Assembly (NCBI GenBank): GCA_030673425.1
Contig: DAOVJB010000024.1
Coordinates: forward strand, 1 to 11,780
DNA from: Elusimicrobiota bacterium
GTDB taxonomy: Bacteria; CAYTYR01; UBA6262; DAOVJB01
Length of the DNA: 11,780 nucleotides
Direction: 5' to 3'
The position numbers and the translations under genes are program-made. Under the pieces are notes generated by a model. That model was not told where the DNA came from, searched no databases, and was given only the letters and a program-made list of their open reading frames with translations. Below, piece by piece: positions 7,060 through 11,780 of the stretch (position 1 is its first letter; each line of letters opens with the position of its first letter).

Positions 7060-7632
7060 TTAAGTTTGCAATTCATTTCGCAGTTGCTTTAATATAGTTA
7101 TATGAATACAGAGCTCTTCTTTAGAAACAGGGCCCTGCTGGAGTTTATTGTCTAAGGTTTCAATTGTCTCCGTTAACTTTTCGGCTATAGTTCTGTTATT
7201 GGCTACTTTATTGTTCAGATTTAACAGCATTACATTAAATCTATCTACTAAATCACCTAACTCATCACCGTGTCTTATACGAATTTCTGGCGGAATCTTA
7301 CCTTCACTAACAGAATTGATTATTCTCTCCAGTCTGAAAATAACACCTGCTACCTTATGAGAAGCAAGAATACTCACGACAACATTTAATGCCAGCAATC
7401 CCAATAAGACCAAACCCAGCTTCAATAAGAAGGTATTCTTCCACATAGCCAATCCTTGCTCAATTGAGAATCCTCCTGTAGTAGTAAGTTCCGTTATCTG
7501 GTCCACATTCCAGGCCATATAGAACATCATAACAAGAGTAACAAATAGTGTTGTAAAAAAAATCACTCCTACATATCTTAATTGTAATCCTTTTTTTACT
7601 AAATAATTTTTCCGTCTTGTTTTTTTCCTCAT
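7060..7632 (-). CDS. Two-helix membrane protein with a HAMP domain and no output domain
   Basis: This 190-residue protein has a strongly basic N-terminus (residues 1-19), membrane helices at about 20-42 and 68-90, and a short external loop of about 25 residues between them. A HAMP linker follows at about 91-143, with the HGDELGDLVDRFNVML segment giving the typical second-half pattern (DExG...FN.M). Residues from about 136 to the end look helical and coiled-coil forming. There is no kinase, cyclase or methyl-accepting domain and no frameshift that would explain one missing. HAMP domains pass conformational signals across membranes; what this one signals to is unknown. It precedes the pseudopilin by 23 bases and follows lysA, with the hairpin-containing leader at 7633-7682 between them. 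The fold is clear; the function is not. Confidence 0.85.
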   Translation of the reverse strand: MRKKTRRKNYLVKKGLQLRYVGVIFFTTLFVTLVMMFYMAWNVDQITELTTTGGFSIEQGLAMWKNTFLLKLGLVLLGLLALNVVVSILASHKVAGVIFRLERIINSVSEGKIPPEIRIRHGDELGDLVDRFNVMLLNLNNKVANNRTIAEKLTETIETLDNKLQQGPVSKEELCIHITILKQLRNELQT

Positions 7633-7682
7633 TTTGACTCACCCCATTAGATAACTCTGTATCTAACGGGGTACACCTCCTT
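7633..7682 (-). promoter_or_regulatory. Leader of the HAMP gene: 9-base Shine-Dalgarno, 13-bp hairpin, then ATG
   Basis: On the minus strand, AAGGAGGTG (7674-7682) matches the full anti-Shine-Dalgarno core but has no start codon at normal distance after it, unless the GTG within the site itself is used. It is followed by an inverted repeat with arms 7660-7672 and 7641-7653 and a 6-base loop. The arms pair over 13 positions; the single non-Watson-Crick pair is a G-U wobble in the minus-strand RNA and would be an A-C mismatch in plus-strand RNA. The ATG at 7632 follows 8 bases later. If the stem forms, the distant ribosome site is brought to about 9 bases from the ATG. The stem's 3' arm also carries GGGGT, which overlaps a second, weaker GGTGA site. 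No U-tract follows, so it is not a terminator. Confidence 0.6.
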
Positions 7683-7701
7683 CTATTTAAAATACTGAAA
7701 T

Positions 7702-8958
7702 CTACTTCAACACATCAGGTATTTCTTCATCCCGGATTAAATCCTTATAAGTCTGCCTTTTGCGAATAATAAAGTACTTATTAGCGATGACCAGAACCTC
7801 AGGAACCCTAAGCCGCGCATTATAATTGCTGCTCATCACAAACCCATAGGCACCTGAATTCAACAAAGCCATAAAATCACCCTCATTAAACAAAGGCAAC
7901 GAACGCTTGCGGGCAAAATAATCGGTTGATTCGCAAACCCCCCCTACTACATCTGCAATCATTTCTTTATTCTTATCTTCCTTCAACGGGACTATCTCAT
8001 GATAAGCATCATAAAGAAAAGGTCTCGCCAGATCATTCATTGCCGCATCTACCACAACAAACTTCTTGGCTGTAGTTTCTTTTATAAATAGTACCTTGCT
8101 TACTAAAATACCGGCTGTGGCAGCAATATACCTCCCTGGTTCAAAAATTATCTTACAACCCGTTTTTTTAATCAAGGGAATAAGTTCTTCTGCTAAATCC
8201 TCGGGCCCTGGCGGTCTTTCGTCTTTATAGGTTACTCCCAAGCCCCCGCCTAAATCAATATATTTCAAATTTACCCCTATATTCTTTAGGACACCCATTA
8301 ATTTGATTATCTTCTTTAATGTCTCGACAAAAGGGGCGATAGTTGTAATCTGTGAACCCAGATGCACCTGAATCCCCACAATCTCTATATGATCCGCCTC
8401 AGACGCTACTGAATAAGCATCAATGGCGTTAACAATGCTGATACCGAACTTGCTTTTAGCTAAAGACGTGGAGATATAAGGGTGTGTCTTGGGATCAATA
8501 TCAGGGTTAATCCTGAACGAAATTCTTGCTTTTTTCCCCAGCTGCCCTGCTGTTTTGTTAATTAATTCAAGTTCAGCCATGGATTCCACATTAAACATAA
8601 GAATATCTGCCTCTAAAGCACTTTTTATTTCCCCCTCTGTTTTGCCCAGACCCGCAAATACTATCTTCTTAGGAGAAAACCCTGCTTTTAGAGCCTTAAA
8701 TAGTTCTCCTCCACTAACTATATCCGCTCCTGCACCTTCCTTAACTAAAAGCCTTAAGACCGCTAAATTATCATTAGTCTTACACGCATAACAAACAAGA
8801 TGATCAACCCCGGAAAAAGCTTTCTCAAACGCCGTAAAATTATCCTTAAACTCTTCTGCACTGTAAAGATAAAAAGGTGTTCCTACCTCATGAGCTATAT
8901 CTTCTATTTTTACTTTCTCACAGAACAAATCTCCATTTTTATAATAAAAATTACCCAT
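7702..8958 (-). CDS. lysA: Diaminopimelate decarboxylase
   Basis: LysA decarboxylates meso-diaminopimelate to L-lysine, the last step of the pathway. I start it at ATG 8958 (418 residues, numbering used here) because AGAGGAAA sits 5 bases upstream. The ATG at 8979 in the same frame has no ribosome site, and typical LysA proteins begin near this FYYKNGDLFCE segment. It is a fold-type III PLP enzyme with Schiff-base Lys60 in YACKTND, HLGSQ at 199-203, the phosphate-binding GGGLG at 237-241, EPGR at 273-276, catalytic Cys342 in GGVCESTD, and Tyr371 in NSGAYG. All key residues are present and the length is normal. It lies 35 bases after the TPR gene and is the first lysine gene transcribed, although its product acts last. 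Confidence 0.96.
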   Translation of the reverse strand: MGNFYYKNGDLFCEKVKIEDIAHEVGTPFYLYSAEEFKDNFTAFEKAFSGVDHLVCYACKTNDNLAVLRLLVKEGAGADIVSGGELFKALKAGFSPKKIVFAGLGKTEGEIKSALEADILMFNVESMAELELINKTAGQLGKKARISFRINPDIDPKTHPYISTSLAKSKFGISIVNAIDAYSVASEADHIEIVGIQVHLGSQITTIAPFVETLKKIIKLMGVLKNIGVNLKYIDLGGGLGVTYKDERPPGPEDLAEELIPLIKKTGCKIIFEPGRYIAATAGILVSKVLFIKETTAKKFVVVDAAMNDLARPFLYDAYHEIVPLKEDKNKEMIADVVGGVCESTDYFARKRSLPLFNEGDFMALLNSGAYGFVMSSNYNARLRVPEVLVIANKYFIIRKRQTYKDLIRDEEIPDVLK

Positions 8959-8970
8959 TATTTCCTCTCT
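8959..8970 (-). promoter_or_regulatory. Ribosome binding site deciding the lysA start
   Basis: AGAGGAAA at 8961-8968 (minus strand) lies at ideal distance from ATG 8956-8958. The upstream in-frame ATG at 8977-8979 is preceded only by AT-rich sequence with no Shine-Dalgarno match. This supports the shorter LysA, which also aligns better with the usual N-terminus. Confidence 0.8.
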
Positions 8971-8993
8971 TGTTTTCATTTTTATTAATCTAT

Positions 8994-9983
8994 TCAGTTT
9001 TCTGCTACATCTAGAAGAGCCCTTTTGGCAAATTCCCCTATAACCCCGGGCGACCCCAACTCTTCTGCTTTTAAGATATCGTGCCTGAATTGTTCCATAT
9101 TTTTTTGTTTATAATAACAAAGACTGCGCATAAAATAAGCAAGCCCATTATCCGGATTTATCTTGATAACTTTACTGAACCCTGCCTGTGCCTTTTTCCA
9201 GTCATTCGCTTTATAATAGAGGAATCCAATATTAATATAAACATCCGTCTCTTCAGGCTCTTTTTCTATAACCTGGTTATATATACCAATGGCCGTCTTG
9301 AAATCATTCTTAAGAAAATAATTGTATCCCAGACTAACCAGATAAGCACTTTTTCCCTTATCAATCTCAGTAGCCCTATGAAACTCCTTTTCTGCCTCTG
9401 ATAATTTTCCTTTATTCTGATAAACCAGACCCAGATAATAGTGTGCCTCGGCATTTTCAGGTTTAAGTTTCAAGGATTTCAGGTACATTTTCTCTGCTTC
9501 GGTATAAAGGCCTAATTCTTGAAAGACTCTGCCTCTATAATAGTAAGCCATATAGGATTTGGAGTCTAAACTTAATACCGTATCAAATTTCTCACCGGCT
9601 GAAGGTAATATATCCATCATGAAGTAAATCTCACCCAGAGCAAAATGTGCTTCAATATTTCTGGAGTTCAATGTAAGAACTTCTTCGTAGAATATAATCG
9701 CTTTGTTATATATCTGGTTTCTGTAACAGAGTTCTCCAAACCAAAGGTAAATCTGTGCTCGCCTTTTCTGGGAGATATCAGAAGCCAGTTCCCGACGGTA
9801 CTTCAGGATAAGTTCCTCATCTTGAGTTAATCTATCTATAATTTTCCCTATGTAAACATCTATCTCTTTTGAATGCCCCGCGTAATTCTGCCAGATGCAT
9901 CCTGTAATATTAGATATCAAAAGTAATATTATAAAACCCTTTAGGATAAATTTTTTTCTTAAATTATACATATTACTACCCAT
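8994..9983 (-). CDS. TPR-repeat probable lipoprotein
   Basis: This protein of about 329 residues has seven consecutive 34-residue tetratricopeptide repeats, covering about residues 76-313 (counted from ATG 9983). These are protein-protein interaction scaffolds. Before them comes a lipoprotein-type signal: basic RKKFILK, a hydrophobic stretch, and a lipobox ITGC with the lipidated Cys29. It should therefore be anchored to a membrane outside the cytoplasm. The start is uncertain. ATG 9998 overlaps the patatin stop as TAATG but has no ribosome site. ATG 9983 has AGGA six bases upstream and is preferred. ATG 9971 would give the shortest signal peptide. The neighbours upstream are an exported patatin and a TolC-type protein, so the set probably works in the envelope. 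I cannot assign a specific partner. Confidence 0.82.
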   Translation of the reverse strand: MGSNMYNLRKKFILKGFIILLLISNITGCIWQNYAGHSKEIDVYIGKIIDRLTQDEELILKYRRELASDISQKRRAQIYLWFGELCYRNQIYNKAIIFYEEVLTLNSRNIEAHFALGEIYFMMDILPSAGEKFDTVLSLDSKSYMAYYYRGRVFQELGLYTEAEKMYLKSLKLKPENAEAHYYLGLVYQNKGKLSEAEKEFHRATEIDKGKSAYLVSLGYNYFLKNDFKTAIGIYNQVIEKEPEETDVYINIGFLYYKANDWKKAQAGFSKVIKINPDNGLAYFMRSLCYYKQKNMEQFRHDILKAEELGSPGVIGEFAKRALLDVAEN

Positions 9984-9997
9984 ATCTATTCCTGCCA

Positions 9998-10924
9998 TTA
10001 ATCAGTATTTATAATCTGGTTAAAAGCTTTTCTTAAAATAATTTTTTTTATCCCGGGAACTAATGCTCGAGTAGCTATTTCTCCTGCTTGGACACATTGC
10101 TTACCTTTATCCAGGTCTGAGCTTGCTACATTGGTAACCTCAGGAGCTATCACGATATCAGCATTCTTTAACTGGCGGTCGGAAATATAATTGCTCTGAA
10201 TGCTGATAACCTGCGTCATGATCTTGATAATATTGCTGGGTTTCACCTTGGTAATATCAGCATTTACCACCACAGCAATAATTATATCCGCTCCCATAAT
10301 TTGAGCTATACCTATAGGAACGTTATCTATAACTCCGCCGTCTATTAATAAGCGATGCCTGTATTCCACAGGTTCAAACACCCCGGGAATGGAAGCACTT
10401 GCTCTAACCGCCGGAGCCACCAATCCTTCCCTGAAAATTATCCTTTCCCCGGTCTGAATATCCACTGCCACACAGGCAAACGGTAATGCTAATTCATCAA
10501 ACCTCTTGTTTTTAATATACTTTTTAATATATGTTTCTAACTTTTTTGATGAATAGATGCTTTTGTAGCTTAAATGAAAGGTTATTAATTTTTTCCAGTT
10601 AATATTTAATACCATCTCCTCTATTGCATCTGGCTCTATTCCGCTGGCATATAAAGAACCTATTAATGCTCCTACACTAGTACCAACAAGTATATCTACA
10701 GGAATATTTTCCTCTCTTAGAACTTTTAAGACACCGGCATGAGCCAACCCTCTTGCCCCGCCGCCGCTTAAAACTACGGCAACCTTGGGTCTATCCTTAA
10801 TATCATCTTTGTAAACAGTATCCCAGAGAAATTTTATGAATAAATCGTCATTCTGGTCTGCCTCGACAAAATGCGCAAAACAAATAAAAAATAAAACCAA
10901 AAGAAAAAATTTCACCGATTTCAT
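9998..10924 (-). CDS. Exported patatin-like phospholipase (RssA-type)
   Basis: This 308-residue protein belongs to the bacterial patatin / RssA family of lipid acyl hydrolases, which use a Ser-Asp dyad. The oxyanion loop GGGARG is at 54-59, the nucleophile Ser83 lies in GTSVG (81-85), and the dyad Asp195 is in DGG (195-197). SIPGVFEPV at 178-186 is typical. Unlike cytoplasmic RssA, it starts with a hydrophobic signal peptide (residues 1-22, probable cleavage after VEA), so it should act in the periplasm or at a membrane. The ATG at 10924 has only weak ribosome complementarity directly upstream; a GAGGGTG lies further off within a possible small stem. It follows the TolC-like gene by 43 bases, and its stop touches the start region of the TPR lipoprotein. 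The catalytic residues are intact, so it is probably active. The substrate is unknown. Confidence 0.92.
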   Translation of the reverse strand: MKSVKFFLLVLFFICFAHFVEADQNDDLFIKFLWDTVYKDDIKDRPKVAVVLSGGGARGLAHAGVLKVLREENIPVDILVGTSVGALIGSLYASGIEPDAIEEMVLNINWKKLITFHLSYKSIYSSKKLETYIKKYIKNKRFDELALPFACVAVDIQTGERIIFREGLVAPAVRASASIPGVFEPVEYRHRLLIDGGVIDNVPIGIAQIMGADIIIAVVVNADITKVKPSNIIKIMTQVISIQSNYISDRQLKNADIVIAPEVTNVASSDLDKGKQCVQAGEIATRALVPGIKKIILRKAFNQIINTD

Positions 10925-10967
10925 ATCTTACCATTCACCCTCATAAAAGTAATGCAAATCGGAGGGT
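10925..10967 (-). promoter_or_regulatory. Possible small stem upstream of the patatin gene
   Basis: Directly after the TolC-like stop codon the minus strand has ACCCTC (10962-10967), and 19 bases later GAGGGT (10937-10942), a perfect 6-bp pairing. Beyond the stem, tandem G-A mismatches and two more pairs could extend it. The 3' arm contains GAGGGTG, the best Shine-Dalgarno-like sequence ahead of the patatin gene, though it is rather far (about 12 bases) from the ATG. The stem is short with a large loop, so this may be chance. Confidence 0.25.
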
Positions 10968-11780
10968 TCATTCCACAGGATTGGCAATGATATTCAACTC
11001 TGCTTCTGTCAATAAATAACTATGTAAATTATTAACGTAGTTTATTTTTGCCTGGACCAATGCCATCTGGGCACCTAAAAGCTCAACGAAAGATATTTCC
11101 TTTTTCTTAAAAGCATCTGTAGCTATATCAACATTCTTTTTGCATAGATCCCTGTTCTGTTTTAACGGCTTGATTGTCTTCTTCGTCCGTTCATAATTAG
11201 AAAATAACTGCTGAACTCTTAATTTAATATCATCACTTAACCTGACTCTTTCCAATTTTGTTTTTCTCAGTTCGCTTTTTGCCTCCTTTACCCTTGTCCA
11301 GCTAGCCCATCCATCAAAAATCGGAACACTTACGGCAAGTGTAGCCGTCCAGCTTTTACCTTCGGGAGGAAAAACCTCTCCGCCATAAGCAATATCTCCC
11401 CCAATAACTACAGACGGATATAATTTGCCTTTACTAAGCATCACTTTGACATCATACATCTGCTCTTCTATCTTCTTCTTCCTCAACTCAGGACTAAATT
11501 GCAAGGCACGAATGATACTTTTATTCAACTCAAATTCCTGATTGTTACCATAAGTGAGCCCACCCTCTAATCTAACCTGGGTATTTAACTCAATTCCTAA
11601 AGATTTATTAAAAAGCGTGCGCGCTCCCTTCAGATCCTGCTTTGCTTTTTCTAGAGAGATCCTGATTACCGATAATTGAACCTCTGCGTTCAGGAGGTTA
11701 TAATCATACAATGAGTTCTCTTTTTCGGCCAAGGCTGACATAGCTTCATTTTCACTCAAACTATCTTCATAAATATTAAC
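10968..11780 (-). CDS. TolC-family outer-membrane factor, C-terminal part (cut by window edge)
   Basis: This is the C-terminal 270 residues of an outer-membrane efflux/secretion protein. The frame is open to the window edge. The codon at 11757-11759 that looks like a TTG start is simply an internal leucine. The visible part has the long helical hairpins of the family: a helix with heptad-like LEKAKQDLKGARTLFNKSLG, then the repeat transition SPELRKKKIEEQMYDVKVMLSKGKLYPSV leading into a beta segment (GGDIAYGG), and the second strand SVPIFDGW before the last long helices up to about NNLHSYLLTEAELN. Such trimers form the tunnel-barrel exit of tripartite efflux pumps or type I secretion systems. 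The inner-membrane and adaptor partners are not in the window; they may lie upstream. The call to family is secure, the cargo unknown. Confidence 0.9.
   Translation of the reverse strand, partial: VNIYEDSLSENEAMSALAEKENSLYDYNLLNAEVQLSVIRISLEKAKQDLKGARTLFNKSLGIELNTQVRLEGGLTYGNNQEFELNKSIIRALQFSPELRKKKIEEQMYDVKVMLSKGKLYPSVVIGGDIAYGGEVFPPEGKSWTATLAVSVPIFDGWASWTRVKEAKSELRKTKLERVRLSDDIKLRVQQLFSNYERTKKTIKPLKQNRDLCKKNVDIATDAFKKKEISFVELLGAQMALVQAKINYVNNLHSYLLTEAELNIIANPVE

Noticed and set aside
7460-7642. Minus-strand frame of 60 codons beginning at GTG 7642
   Set aside because: It overlaps the HAMP gene in another frame, its start lies within the hairpin/ribosome-site region, and the HAMP frame has clear domain structure.
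7641-7672. Hairpin as an intrinsic terminator of lysA
   Set aside because: Neither strand has a U-tract after the stem, and the next gene's start codon follows within 8 bases.
9081-9401. Plus-strand open frame of 106 codons
   Set aside because: It is antisense to the TPR repeats; the repeat periodicity confirms the minus-strand frame.
11757-11759. TTG as start of the TolC-like protein
   Set aside because: The frame stays open to the window edge and the visible protein begins mid-helix, so the gene is truncated and this codon is an internal leucine.

Overview
The window is a dense, AT-rich bacterial segment in which every credible gene lies on the minus strand. Transcription therefore runs from position 11780 down to 1. 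The longest gap between genes is about 69 bases, and several genes overlap or nearly touch, so most of the window reads as one long operon or a few nested ones. Signal peptides, a lipobox, a TolC-type outer-membrane protein and meso-diaminopimelate synthesis point to a diderm (Gram-negative-type) bacterium. The DapL aminotransferase route, the orphan pseudopilin and the gene order would suit an uncultured lineage such as Candidatus Omnitrophota or a relative. That placement is an inference from gene content and style, not something the sequence proves.

Reading in the direction of transcription, the first block (11780 to about 8994) concerns the cell envelope. It holds the C-terminal part of a TolC-family outer-membrane factor, a patatin-like phospholipase with a signal peptide, and a probable lipoprotein with seven TPR repeats.

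The second block (8958 to 2429) is lysine/diaminopimelate synthesis: lysA, dapF, dapA, dapB and dapL. Together they encode every step from aspartate semialdehyde plus pyruvate to L-lysine by the diaminopimelate aminotransferase route, with no dapD, dapE or ddh in the window. Two non-metabolic genes sit between lysA and dapF: a two-helix membrane protein with a HAMP domain and no output domain, and a GspG-like pseudopilin. A small two-helix membrane protein of unknown function sits between dapB and dapL.

The third block (2422 to 1) covers cofactor synthesis: folK, panB and the start of panC (cut by the window edge), with a membrane-anchored alpha/beta hydrolase between panB and panC. The folK-panB-panC order is a known arrangement in other bacteria.

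The most unusual non-coding feature is at 7633-7682, upstream of the HAMP gene. A 9-base perfect Shine-Dalgarno sequence is followed directly by a 13-bp hairpin and then, 8 bases later, by the ATG. Several start codons need care: dapB is best started at an internal GTG, lysA at an internal ATG, folK at GTG and the pseudopilin at TTG. I see no tRNA, rRNA, CRISPR array, insertion sequence, lysine riboswitch, clear promoter or intrinsic terminator.
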